This document shows, one piece after another, positions 50,568 to 58,620 of a stretch of DNA of 64,000 nt. The notes under the pieces were generated by a model that searched no databases, was not told the DNA's origin, and saw nothing but the letters and a program-made list of their open reading frames with translations. The translations under genes and the position numbers were made by a program. Source of the DNA: Mesorhizobium muleiense (GTDB lineage Bacteria; Pseudomonadota; Alphaproteobacteria; Rhizobiales; Rhizobiaceae); contig NZ_FNEE01000012.1 of the NCBI RefSeq assembly GCF_900099905.1, positions 1 through 64,000 of the forward strand, written 5' to 3'. Position 1 is the first letter of the stretch; each line of letters starts with the position of its first letter.

Positions 50568-50588
50568 TTTTGAACAGAACACATTCAA
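50568..50588. promoter_or_regulatory. candidate operator of the RES-Xre module
   Basis: An interrupted palindrome, TTTGAA and TTCAAA separated by nine bases, lies 18 bases upstream of the antitoxin start (50550, minus strand). The Xre-type antitoxin in this family binds its own promoter, so this is the natural target. Confidence 0.45.
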
Positions 50589-50635
50589 AGTATGCTCATT
50601 TTACGCGAAATTCAAGCTCAACAAGTGCGGACCCG

Positions 50636-51877
50636 CTACCGCCTTCGCTTCGGCTTCTCCAGAAGCGCGACGGCCTCGACATGCGGCGACCACAGGAACT
50701 GGTCGATCGGCGTCACGCTTTTCAGGGCGTAGCCGCCATCGAGGAGGATGCGCAAGTCGCGCGCCAGCGTAACCGGATTGCAGGAAACCGCGGCGACCAG
50801 CGGCACGTCGGAACGGGCAATCTGCTTCGACTGGTCTTCGGCGCCGGCGCGGGGCGGATCGAAGATGACGCCGTCGAAGGCATTCAGTTCCCTCGAAGTG
50901 AGCGGCCGCCGGAACAGGTCGCGGCGTTCGCTGGTCACCCGCTTGAGACCGCTGGCGAAACGGAATGCCCGGTCGAGCGCCGAAAGCGCTGCCGCATCCC
51001 CCTCCACCGCATGGACCTCCGACCTGGCGGCGAGGCGCAGCGCGAAGCTGCCGCAGCCGGCGAAGAGGTCGGCGACCTTTTTGGCGCGCGCGAGGTGCCG
51101 GCCGACGATGTCGGCCATCGCCTGCTCGGCGGCCTCGGTCGCCTGCAGGAAAGCGCCCGGCGGCACCGCGACGGCGACGCTGCCGAACGTGACAACCGGC
51201 TTTTTGGGCTCGATGATGATCTCGCCATCGATCGAAAGCCTGGCCAGCCCCTGGGCGATGACGAAATTGGAGGCGACGCGGCGCTGGTTCTCGCCGAGCT
51301 TGCCGGACTCGTGAACCGCGACATCGAGGCCGGAACCGGTCGCCGTGACCGTCATGCGGAACGATTTCGTCGTGGCGCAAACCAATTCGGCGAGTGCTCT
51401 CAGACGGTCGAGCATTGCGACGATCTCGGGCAGCGAGATCGGGCATTCCTCAATGGAAATGATCTCGGACGACAACGCCCGAACGAAGCCAAGCAGCATG
51501 CCGGACTCGCTGCGCCTGGCGGTGAACACGACGCGCCGACGCGTCTGCGGCGCGCACGGCACCAGCGCGTCAATGTCGCAAGTGATGCCCTTGCTGTTGA
51601 GCGCATGCGCAACCTTGTCACGCTTCCACCGATGATAGGCTTCGGCCTCGAGATGCTGGATGGCGCAGCCGCCGCATTCGGTGAAATGCCGACAGGCAGG
51701 GTCGATGCGAAGCGCCGAAGCCTCCAGCACCGACATCAGCGTGGCACGGTCCTTTTCGCGCGCGGCGGTGACGGTTTCACCGGGCAGCGTGAACGGAATG
51801 AAAAGCTCGCCGGTTTCGGTTTCGGCGACGCCGTCGCCCTGGGAGCCCAGCCGTGCGATCGTGAAGCGCGCGGTCAT
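50636..51877 (-). CDS. class I RNA (uracil-C5) methyltransferase, RlmD/RumA-like
   Basis: A 413-residue TrmA/RlmD-type enzyme that methylates uracil C5 in rRNA or tRNA. It begins with a short TRAM-like domain (TIARLGSQGDGVAETETGEL), then an iron-sulfur motif (CRHFTECGGCAIQHL), the AdoMet loop VADLFAGCGSFALRLAARS, the FDPPRAGAEDQ strand, and the catalytic cysteine in AAVSCNPVTLARDLRILL. ATG 51877 overlaps the tlyA stop by four bases. Exact target position is not determinable. Confidence 0.92.
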   Translation of the reverse strand: MTARFTIARLGSQGDGVAETETGELFIPFTLPGETVTAAREKDRATLMSVLEASALRIDPACRHFTECGGCAIQHLEAEAYHRWKRDKVAHALNSKGITCDIDALVPCAPQTRRRVVFTARRSESGMLLGFVRALSSEIISIEECPISLPEIVAMLDRLRALAELVCATTKSFRMTVTATGSGLDVAVHESGKLGENQRRVASNFVIAQGLARLSIDGEIIIEPKKPVVTFGSVAVAVPPGAFLQATEAAEQAMADIVGRHLARAKKVADLFAGCGSFALRLAARSEVHAVEGDAAALSALDRAFRFASGLKRVTSERRDLFRRPLTSRELNAFDGVIFDPPRAGAEDQSKQIARSDVPLVAAVSCNPVTLARDLRILLDGGYALKSVTPIDQFLWSPHVEAVALLEKPKRRR

Positions 51878-52662
51878 CGGCCTCCGATCCCCCTGTTCTC
51901 GATACCGGCGTCCTTGATCCCGGCGAGCAGGAACTCGCGGTTGCCGTCGCCGCCTTCGATCGGCGACAGATGCAGTCCGAGCGAGCGCCAGCCGGGGACG
52001 CCGTCCAACCAATCCTGCAGCAGGCCGGCAACCCGCGCGGCATCGTATGGATCTTTCAGCAAGCCGCCCTTGCCGATCGCCTCGCGGCCCGCCTCGAATT
52101 GCGGCTTGACCAGAAATATTGCTTTGGCGCCGCTCCTGGCAATGGCGAGCGCCGGCGGCAGCGCCAGTTTCAACGAGATGAAGCTGACGTCGGAGACGAT
52201 AAAATCTGGAATTCGATCGGCAAGATCGGCGGTCGAAAGATCACGGGCGTTCAATCCCTCGATGACCGTCACACGCGGATCGCCGGCGATATCCGGATGT
52301 ATCTGGCCATGCCCAACATCGATCGCCGTGACATGCGCCGCGCCGCGTGCGAGCAGCACTTGAGTGAAGCCTCCGGTCGAGGCGCCGACGTCGAGCGCTT
52401 CGCTGCCGGCTGGATCGAGGTCGAAATAGTCGAGCCCGGCGATCAGCTTCAGCGCAGCACGGGACACATAGCCGTGCGCCGGATCATCGACTTCTATGAG
52501 GCAATCAGCCCGGACGGTCTGGCCGGGCTTGCGGGCGATGACGCCGTCAACCATCACGGTGCCGCGCTCGATCGCGTCGCGGGCGCGAGAGCGGCTGGGA
52601 AACAGGCCGCGCGCGACGAGGAGTTCGTCGAGCCGCTGGCGTGTGCTGGCTGGCAAAGTCAT
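51874..52662 (-). CDS. tlyA: TlyA-family rRNA (cytidine-2'-O)-methyltransferase
   Basis: A 262-residue protein with an N-terminal S4 RNA-binding domain (RLDELLVARGLFPSRSRARD, VMVDGVIARKPGQTV) and an FtsJ-like methyltransferase (EALDVGASTGGFTQVLLARG, VTAIDVGHGQIHPDI, FIVSDVSFISLKLALPPAL, IFLVKPQFEAGREAIGKGG). TlyA methylates 16S and/or 23S rRNA in actinobacteria; it was once called haemolysin. It heads the pair with the uracil methyltransferase gene. From memory dxs often precedes it in Rhizobiales; here dxs is about 9.7 kb away. Confidence 0.94.
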   Translation of the reverse strand: MTLPASTRQRLDELLVARGLFPSRSRARDAIERGTVMVDGVIARKPGQTVRADCLIEVDDPAHGYVSRAALKLIAGLDYFDLDPAGSEALDVGASTGGFTQVLLARGAAHVTAIDVGHGQIHPDIAGDPRVTVIEGLNARDLSTADLADRIPDFIVSDVSFISLKLALPPALAIARSGAKAIFLVKPQFEAGREAIGKGGLLKDPYDAARVAGLLQDWLDGVPGWRSLGLHLSPIEGGDGNREFLLAGIKDAGIENRGIGGR

Positions 52663-52835
52663 CTGCCTTCATGGCGAATGCCTGTCACGAAGGCAAGGAT
52701 GTTGGGCAAGACAACGAACATCTTGCCAAAGCGGCGAGCGCATCAGGCCGCCCAAAGTCTGTTGAATATCGCGCCGGGTCCGCCACAATGTTGGGGAACA
52801 CTGCTCATGTTGCTGCCAGAAGGTGAGGAGGACGA

Positions 52836-53237
52836 ATGCTGACCGGAACCTGCCATTGTGGCGCGGTCCACTGGACTTTGGAGGGCGATCCCGGCTCGAT
52901 CACAGCCTGCAACTGCACGCTTTGCCGCCGCTATGGCGCGCTATGGGCTTACGATTATGTCGACGAACGCATCCGTCTTGCGGGACCGACAAGTGCTTAC
53001 ACGCGCTCCGGAAAGGATGCCCCGTCGCTCGAGATCCTGTTCTGTCCGACATGCGCCTGTGTGCTGGCCTGGCGTGGTTTGCGCGCCAGTGCCGCCGGTC
53101 GCACGCGGATCGCCGTCAATGTGAGGCTTGCGCCGCCTGACACCGTCGCCGACTTGCCAATCGACCATTTCGATGGTCTCCACACATTCGAGGACCTGCC
53201 GGGCGATGGTCGCTGCGTGCGCGATATGTGGTTCTAG
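52836..53237 (+). CDS. GFA-family (glutathione-dependent formaldehyde-activating-like) protein
   Basis: A 133-residue zinc-binding protein of the GFA/CENP-V fold. The cysteines are in LTGTCHCGAVHWTLEG, SITACNCTLCRRYGALWAYD and ILFCPTCACVLAW, matching the zinc-ligand pattern (CxC, CxxC, CxxC) of the family. Most members have unknown substrates; the glutathione-formaldehyde activity of the founding member has been debated. It is a monocistronic accessory gene convergent with the DUF302 gene. Confidence 0.9.
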   Translation: MLTGTCHCGAVHWTLEGDPGSITACNCTLCRRYGALWAYDYVDERIRLAGPTSAYTRSGKDAPSLEILFCPTCACVLAWRGLRASAAGRTRIAVNVRLAPPDTVADLPIDHFDGLHTFEDLPGDGRCVRDMWF

Positions 53238-53508
53238 GTGGAAAAATCTGACACTCAGCACCGGTGCGGAAGGGCGAAAGATGACCCTTGGCGGTGGTTC
53301 GTTCGCGACCGGCCAAATTCACGCCCATGACCCTGAGCTGACCTTCTGTCCCAGTCTCTCCGTTGCCCGCAATTCAGGGGAAGCTGTCGTTCCGGTCATG
53401 TCTGATGCTTGGGTACGAGGGTGTTACGTGTCATAGGAACTAAATCCGTGGCGGCGCAAAACTTTCGGGGCCGGACCGCTAGCCGGAAGGCCGGCCCCGC
53501 TTCAAGGA

Positions 53509-53994
53509 TCATTTCTCGATGCTGGAGGTGACGGACTGGATCACTTCGGTCGCCATCTTGAATTCCCTAGTGCGGCTTTCGATACCGTGGCGCCTGGCGA
53601 TGTAGTCGAAGTCCGTGTAGGCCGCGTAGACCGAGCCATCAGCCGTCTGGTAAACGACGACGCGCACCGGCCAGTCGAGGCCGGCTTTCGGGTTCGCGGT
53701 GATGAAGGTCGTGCCGAGTGCCGGGTTGCCGAACATGATGAGCCGCGACGGCCTGACGACGTTGCCGGCGGCGTTGCCGAGCTTGGCTTGGTTGATGACA
53801 CCGAACAACGTGATGCCCTTGTCGGCGACATCCTTCTTGATCCGCGACACGGTCTCTGCAACCGAATAGCCGCTCTTGACTGTAACGACGCCGTCGGACG
53901 CCGTCTCAGCATTGGCCTGGGCCAGAAACCCCGGGGTGGCAAGCGTCAGGACAAGCGCCGTCGACGCGAGGGTCGATTTGACTGAATTGATCAT
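53509..53994 (-). CDS. exported DUF302 protein
   Basis: A 161-residue protein with signal MINSVKSTLASTALVLTLAT ending near QANAET. The DUF302 fold is visible in VTVKSGYSVAETVSRIKKDV, GITLFGVINQAKLGNAAGNV and RLIMFGNPALGTTFITANPK, then WPVRVVVYQTADGSVYAAYT. Function is not established; the fold is small alpha/beta, often periplasmic. GGAG lies before ATG 53994. It is likely independently transcribed. Confidence 0.9.
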   Translation of the reverse strand: MINSVKSTLASTALVLTLATPGFLAQANAETASDGVVTVKSGYSVAETVSRIKKDVADKGITLFGVINQAKLGNAAGNVVRPSRLIMFGNPALGTTFITANPKAGLDWPVRVVVYQTADGSVYAAYTDFDYIARRHGIESRTREFKMATEVIQSVTSSIEK

Positions 53995-54173
53995 TTTTCT
54001 TTCTCCGTGAGTGAAGCCGGTCCTTTGACAGGCTGGAAGAAAGGATGCGGAAAGGCTCGACGGATTGATAATGCCGTTTGCTGCCTGAATTGATGAGTGC
54101 GGCGTATGGCTGGCAGGTTCCATGGAAAATGCCGCCGCTCATGAGCGGCGGTAAACGTCGAGGTGAAGCGGGA

Positions 54174-54734
54174 TCAGACGCGTGGCGCCGTCAGCGGGCG
54201 GGCGATTATCGTTGCCGCGATCAGGGCGGCGACGAGAACAATAACACAAGTGGTCCAGCCGAGCCGGTCATAGACCTGGCCGAGGACAAAGCTGCCGACC
54301 AACCCGCCGGAATAGTATGAAGCAAGATAGATACCGCTCGCAGCGGCCTTGTCGCGGGCGGCGACGCGGCTGACATGGCCGGTCGTGATCGCCTGCGCCA
54401 AGAATGTTCCGATGGCAATCAGCGCCATGCCCGCAAGAACGATCGGCAGATTTGGAGTGAGCAGCGCCAGAAGGCCGGCGATGGCGATTCCGAGCGTCAG
54501 GACAATGCCGCTGGCCGGGCCGAACCGCCTTGCCACTCGGCCGGCGAGCGGGGTTGTCAGCATCGACGGCAGAAATACGAAATAAACGAGACCGAGCGCC
54601 ATCGGCGACAGGGCCAGCGGTGCTGCGGCCAATTGGAAATTTACGGCCGATCGACGGCGGCTGGACTGCGCACTGAGCGCACCGTCATCGTCAAATTTCT
54701 GCAATTTTACGCGAGGAGGGTACCCGATGAACAC
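54174..54734 (-). pseudogene. MFS transporter, C-terminal half only
   Basis: The frame codes for about four or five hydrophobic segments of an MFS permease: PLALSPMALGLVYFVFLPSM, the motif AGRVARRFGPASGIVLTLGI (the motif-A-like loop), IVLAGMALIAIGTFLAQAIT and TGHVSRVAARDKAAASGIYL. A full transporter has about 400 residues and twelve helices; here only the last part (about 150 residues) is family-like, and the reading frame begins in poorly matching residues near 54640 beside the patatin start. The N-terminal half is absent, so it is a remnant unless a split gene is made elsewhere. Confidence 0.65.
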
Positions 54735-55812
54735 TCATGCCGACGTTGTGAAGCTTGCCTCCAGCCAATCGGAACCGGCCGCGGCCAGCGTGGTCCGCGG
54801 GAAGCGGACGATCAACCTCGCGCTTCAGGGCGGAGGCGCGCACGGCGCCTTCACATGGGGTGTCATCGATCGGCTCCTTGACGAGGAGAACTTGTCCCTC
54901 GAGGGGGCAGTCGCCACCAGCGCCGGGGCCATGAACGCGGCGGTGCTTGCCTACGGGCTCGCCGAAGGCGGACGGCGCGGCGCGCAGAAGGCGCTTGCGA
55001 ATTTCTGGCGCCGCGTCAGCCACGCGGCGGCCTTCAGCCCCCTGCAGCCGAGCCTGCTTGACAAGATGACCGGGTCGCGTTCGCTCGAATACTCCCCGGC
55101 CTTCCTGATGCTCGACATGGTGACGCGATTGATGTCGCCCTATCAGTTCAATCCCTTGAATTTCAATCCGCTGAAAAACGTTCTCGAGCAGTCTATCGAT
55201 CTCGATGCCGTCCGCATGTCGCGCTGTCCTCTGAAACTCAACATCTGCGCGACCAATGTGCGGACCGGGAAGGTCAAGGTTTTCTCCAATGACGAGCTGT
55301 CGATCGACGCCATCATGGCGTCGGCATGCCTGCCGTTCCTGTTCCAAGCCGTCGAGATCGACGGCGAGGCCTATTGGGACGGCGGTTATATGGGAAATCC
55401 GGCAATCTTCCCGCTGATCTATTCCTGCGACACGCCGGACGTGCTGATCGTACATATCAATCCTGTTGAACGCGCCGAACTGCCGCGCTCGGCGACGGAT
55501 ATCCTTAATCGCATCAACGAGATAAGCTTCAACTCTTCGCTTTTGCGGGAAATGCGGGCGATCGCCTTCGTCACGCAACTGATCGACTCGGAGGCCGGCC
55601 AGACGCTCGACCTCAAGCGCATCTTCGTCCACGGCATTTCGGATGACGAGACCATGAAAAAGCTTGGCGTCTCCAGCAAGCTCAATGCCGATTGGGGCCT
55701 GCTTACGGATCTTCGCGACCGCGGCCGTGAACGCGCCGAGGAATGGCTCGAAGCCAACTATAACCACATCGGACAGCGTTCGACGGTGGACATCCACGAA
55801 CGCTATCTCTGA
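54727..55812 (+). CDS. patatin-like phospholipase
   Basis: A 361-residue patatin-family hydrolase. The oxyanion loop LALQGGGAHGAFTWGVIDRL (about 32-51) and the dyad aspartate region EAYWDGGYMGNPAIFPLIYS are intact. The nucleophile serine lies in GAVATSAGAMNAA, where the first glycine of the usual GTSAG is alanine. Homologues in rhizobia sit near polyhydroxybutyrate genes or act on membrane lipids; nothing here indicates which. GAGGAGG at 54713-54719 precedes ATG 54727. A strong terminator follows. Confidence 0.92.
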   Translation: MNTHADVVKLASSQSEPAAASVVRGKRTINLALQGGGAHGAFTWGVIDRLLDEENLSLEGAVATSAGAMNAAVLAYGLAEGGRRGAQKALANFWRRVSHAAAFSPLQPSLLDKMTGSRSLEYSPAFLMLDMVTRLMSPYQFNPLNFNPLKNVLEQSIDLDAVRMSRCPLKLNICATNVRTGKVKVFSNDELSIDAIMASACLPFLFQAVEIDGEAYWDGGYMGNPAIFPLIYSCDTPDVLIVHINPVERAELPRSATDILNRINEISFNSSLLREMRAIAFVTQLIDSEAGQTLDLKRIFVHGISDDETMKKLGVSSKLNADWGLLTDLRDRGRERAEEWLEANYNHIGQRSTVDIHERYL

Positions 55813-55858
55813 CACAACTCCCGGCCGGCATTATCCCCCTCTGGATGCCGGTTTGCTG

Positions 55859-55891
55859 AGCCCTCCGGCAACCCTCCCGGAGGGCTCTTTT
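55859..55891 (+). terminator. intrinsic terminator after the patatin gene
   Basis: Stem AGCCCTCCGG (55859-55868), an eight-base loop, CCGGAGGGCT (55877-55886), then CTTTT (55887-55891). Ten perfect GC-rich pairs followed by T residues make a convincing rho-independent terminator that separates the patatin gene from the bufferin operon. Confidence 0.85.
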
Positions 55892-56030
55892 CATGCAGCC
55901 GGCGCATACAGCGCGTCTATCGAAACCATGCCAGGACAGCATTTCAGTTGATGGCTGCGATCGAAGAGAGTGGCTTCAGACGGGCTGATCGCCGGTCTGA
56001 ACTAAACACAAACCCAGGAGACGGAAAATC
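55892..56030 (+). promoter_or_regulatory. leader of the bufferin operon
   Basis: 139 bases lie between the terminator and bufA. AGGAG (56016-56020) is the ribosome site. In Caulobacter the homologous operon is driven by an ECF sigma factor (SigF). I looked for its -35/-10 form and found only weak candidates such as CGTCTATCGAAACC at 55914-55927, and no sigma-factor or copper-regulator gene is adjacent. The promoter type is therefore undetermined. Confidence 0.45.
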
Positions 56031-56300
56031 ATGATCAATACCAAATCGCTCATCGGCTCGGCTTTGGCCGCGGCTACCACGCTCGCCGCCAGCGCTGCCT
56101 TCGCCGGTCCGGCCGCTCAACCGGAGTTCTCGTTCGAAAAGTGCTACGGCGTCGTCAAGGCCGGCCAGAACGATTGCCAGACTGCCACGCATTCTTGCGC
56201 CGGGACCTCTACGGCCGACAACCAGTCCGACGCATGGATCTACGTGCCGGCCGGCACTTGCGGAAAGCTTGCCAGCGGCAGCACCGAACCCAAGGCCTGA
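56031..56300 (+). CDS. bufA: bufferin precursor, DUF2282 (BufA)
   Basis: An 89-residue exported RiPP precursor. Residues 1-25 are a signal peptide (MINTKSLIGSALAAATTLAA ending in AFA). The mature part carries four cysteines, C38 (FEKCYGVVK), C49 (NDCQT), C56 (HSCAGTS) and C77 (GTCGKL), in the DUF2282 pattern. In recently described bufferins conserved cysteines are converted by the DUF692/DUF2063 pair to thiooxazole groups that bind copper in the periplasm. The next genes here encode that pair, so the assignment is strong. The metal and the modified residues are inferred from the family. Confidence 0.93.
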   Translation: MINTKSLIGSALAAATTLAASAAFAGPAAQPEFSFEKCYGVVKAGQNDCQTATHSCAGTSTADNQSDAWIYVPAGTCGKLASGSTEPKA

Positions 56301-56333
56301 TCCACTCCCACGCAACCCAAATGGAGACGACTG

Positions 56334-57362
56334 ATGCCCAATAAGCTTCCCACCCTCCCAATTCCGCAAGCCGCGGGCATCGGTCTTCGCTCGCCGCACA
56401 ATGCTGAAATGCTTAGCCGCCGGCCGTCGGCGGGTTGGCTGGAGGTTCATGCCGAAAACTACATGGGCGGTTCTGCTGCCGTCGCCGCGCTCGAAAACCT
56501 GCGTGAGACCTACCCCCTTTCTGTTCACGGCGTAGGGCTGTCTCTCGGCAGCGCTTCCGGCGTCGACCGCGACCATCTGGAACGCATGCGCAAGGTATGC
56601 GTGCGCTTCGAACCCGATCTTGTTTCCGAACACCTCGCCTGGAGCGGCGCCGACGGCGCCTACCTCAACGACCTTTTGCCACTCCGTTACGACGAAGCAG
56701 CGCTCGCGATCGTCGCCAACAATATCAAGCTCGTTCAGGACACTCTGAAGCGCCGCATCCTGATTGAAAATCTCTCTGCCTATATCGAGTTCAGCGGTTC
56801 GACGATGACGGAGGCCGAGTTCTTGGCCGAACTTGTGAAGCGCACGGGATGCGGCCTGCTTCTCGACGTGAACAACGTCTACGTTTCCGCCCACAATCTC
56901 GGCTTCGACGCGGCTGCGTTCATCGAAGTGCTGCCTGCCGAGGCGATCGGCGAGATCCATCTGGCAGGCCATGCCGTCAACGACGTTGGCGATGACACGG
57001 TCCTGATCGACGACCACGGCTCGCGCGTGCCGTCCGCCGTGTGGTCACTCTATGCCGGCGCGATCGAGAAATTCGGCCCACGCCCCACCCTGATCGAATG
57101 GGATACCGACGTGCCCGTGCTCGACGTGCTGCTGGGCGAAGCAATGTGGGCGGATATGCTTGCCGCTTCGATCGCCTTCCGCAAGCGGCAGGATTCCCTT
57201 CCTGTTTCCGCGCCGAAGCAGTCCGCTCCAGGCATTGTCGTTCCGTTCGAACGCGATGCACCGCGCGGGCAGATGCCGGTGCTTGCCGCTTTCGATGCGA
57301 TCAAGCCCGCGCGCCTCGCTGCAGACCGTGACGCCAGGAGGATCCGCCATGCTGCCGCTTGA
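56334..57362 (+). CDS. bufB: multinuclear non-haem iron oxidase, DUF692 (BufB)
   Basis: A 342-residue MNIO of the MbnB/HvfB/BufB family, a TIM barrel with two or three iron ions that oxidises cysteines of a peptide substrate. Candidate ligand motifs in order are VHAENYMGG, SVHGVGLSLGS, SEHLAWSG, IENLSAYIEF, LLDVNNVYVSAHNLG, EIHLAGHA, IDDHGSRVP and IEWDTDVPVLD. All are present, so the enzyme appears intact. It follows bufA by 33 bases and overlaps bufC by 14. The C-terminal tail (about 285-342) is less conserved and may contact the partner. Confidence 0.95.
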   Translation: MPNKLPTLPIPQAAGIGLRSPHNAEMLSRRPSAGWLEVHAENYMGGSAAVAALENLRETYPLSVHGVGLSLGSASGVDRDHLERMRKVCVRFEPDLVSEHLAWSGADGAYLNDLLPLRYDEAALAIVANNIKLVQDTLKRRILIENLSAYIEFSGSTMTEAEFLAELVKRTGCGLLLDVNNVYVSAHNLGFDAAAFIEVLPAEAIGEIHLAGHAVNDVGDDTVLIDDHGSRVPSAVWSLYAGAIEKFGPRPTLIEWDTDVPVLDVLLGEAMWADMLAASIAFRKRQDSLPVSAPKQSAPGIVVPFERDAPRGQMPVLAAFDAIKPARLAADRDARRIRHAAA

Positions 57363-58125
57363 ACATCTGCAGAACATCATAGCGCAGTCCGTGCTTGGCA
57401 ACCCGCAATTCGGCCTTTCGTCGCTCGTCTCAGCGGGCCGCGCCGATCCATGCCGACGGCTGCGCATCTATGAGAACAATACCCGCGCCTCGCTGACAGC
57501 GACGCTGATGGCCGTATTCCCAGTCGTCGTTCGCATGGTCGACGAGCGGTTCTTCCGCTATGCCGCAAGCGAGTTCATTCGTCAGCATCCACCCGGCGAG
57601 CCAAGGCTGGTGCGCTATGGCTCCGACTTCCCGCGCTTCCTCGGGACCTTCGAAGGTCTGGCCGAAATGCCCTTCGTCGCGGAAACGGCGCGGCTTGAAT
57701 GGGCGATCGCCGAGGCGCTTGATGCGGCATCACTGCCGGCCCTGAACCTGGCGGCTTTGGATGGCGAAGCCTCGAGCTCGACCCCCGAACTGATGCTCCA
57801 GCCATCCTTGCGCCTCGTTATGTCGCATTGGCCGGTACTGTCGATCTGGTCGGCGCATCAGAACGGAGGCGTTCCGGATCAAGCTGATGTCTGGCAGCGA
57901 AAAGCCGAGCGCATCGCGCTCTGGAGGCACGGCGACAATGTACGCTTCGCGCGCCTCACGAGCGCCCAGTTCTCATTCCGCCATTCTCTGAAAAAGGGCC
58001 TCGGCCTGGAGAGGGCCGTTTCACGCGCCCTCACGCACGAACCGATGTTCGATGTCCTCGGCGCCCTCGTCAGCCTGTTCGGCGAAGGCTTGGTGACCGG
58101 CATCGGCTTCGACCACCCGCAGTAA
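57349..58125 (+). CDS. bufC: DUF2063 partner protein of MNIO (BufC)
   Basis: A 258-residue protein with the N-terminal DUF2063 domain once called a DNA-binding domain: RRLRIYENNTRASLTATLMA (about 40-59), VVVRMVDERFFRYAASEFIR and HPPGEPRLVRYGSDFPRFLG. Structural work on relatives (MbnC, HvfC/BufC) shows that it recognises the precursor and positions its cysteines for the iron oxidase. AGGAGG at 57336-57341 precedes ATG 57349 and the gene overlaps bufB. No histidine- or cysteine-rich site is visible. Confidence 0.93.
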   Translation: MLPLEHLQNIIAQSVLGNPQFGLSSLVSAGRADPCRRLRIYENNTRASLTATLMAVFPVVVRMVDERFFRYAASEFIRQHPPGEPRLVRYGSDFPRFLGTFEGLAEMPFVAETARLEWAIAEALDAASLPALNLAALDGEASSSTPELMLQPSLRLVMSHWPVLSIWSAHQNGGVPDQADVWQRKAERIALWRHGDNVRFARLTSAQFSFRHSLKKGLGLERAVSRALTHEPMFDVLGALVSLFGEGLVTGIGFDHPQ

Positions 58126-58143
58126 ACGAAAATGGAGAGACCA

Positions 58144-58617
58144 ATGAGCGTGACCCGCGAAATGCCTTCAACCAGTGGCCGCAGCCTAGCCGCCGCCTAC
58201 CGCAGGGCTCTGAACCTGGCGGACAGCATACCCCTTTCTCTCGTTCAGCTGGCGGGTCGCGTCGCGGTCGCCCACGTGTTCTGGCAATCGGCGCAGACCA
58301 AGCTCGCCTCCTGGCCGGTAACGCTACAGCTTTTCGCGTTTGAATATGATCTGCCGCTGATCGAGCCGGCGCTGGCGGCCCCGCTCGCGACAGCCGCCGA
58401 AATCATCGGCGCCGCATTGCTTTTCCTCGGCCTGTTCTCGCGCCTCGGCGCGCTGATGCTGCTCGGGGTAGTCGCGGTGATCCAGATCTTCGTCTATCCG
58501 GGACACTGGGGCGAACACCTCATGTGGAGTTCGCTGCTGCTGCTCATTTTGGCTCGCGGCGCAGGCGTCGTATCGTTGGACTATCTGGTCGACGGCTATT
58601 TCCGTCGCGGAGCGTGA
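58144..58617 (+). CDS. bufD: DoxX-family membrane protein of bufferin operon (BufD)
   Basis: A 157-residue membrane protein. After a polar N-terminus of about 30 residues there are four helices: LVQLAGRVAVAHVFWQSAQT, LATAAEIIGAALLFLGLFSR, the LGALMLLGVVAVIQIFVYP stretch and WSSLLLLILARGAGVVSL. The short loop FVYPGHWGEHLMW contains histidines that may bind metal or quinone. DoxX proteins are regular members of DUF2282 operons. GGAGAG lies five or so bases before ATG 58144; an in-frame ATG at 58132 is less likely. Its exact role in export, redox or metal handling is unknown. Confidence 0.92.
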   Translation: MSVTREMPSTSGRSLAAAYRRALNLADSIPLSLVQLAGRVAVAHVFWQSAQTKLASWPVTLQLFAFEYDLPLIEPALAAPLATAAEIIGAALLFLGLFSRLGALMLLGVVAVIQIFVYPGHWGEHLMWSSLLLLILARGAGVVSLDYLVDGYFRRGA

Positions 58618-58620
58618 ACA

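Noticed and set aside
52970..53240. Minus-strand frames inside the GFA gene
   Set aside because: Antisense shadows of a gene with a full zinc-cysteine pattern.
55914..55927. SigF-like ECF promoter before bufA
   Set aside because: The candidate CGTCTATCGAAACC lacks a matching -35 at proper distance, so it is mentioned only as weak in the leader entry.
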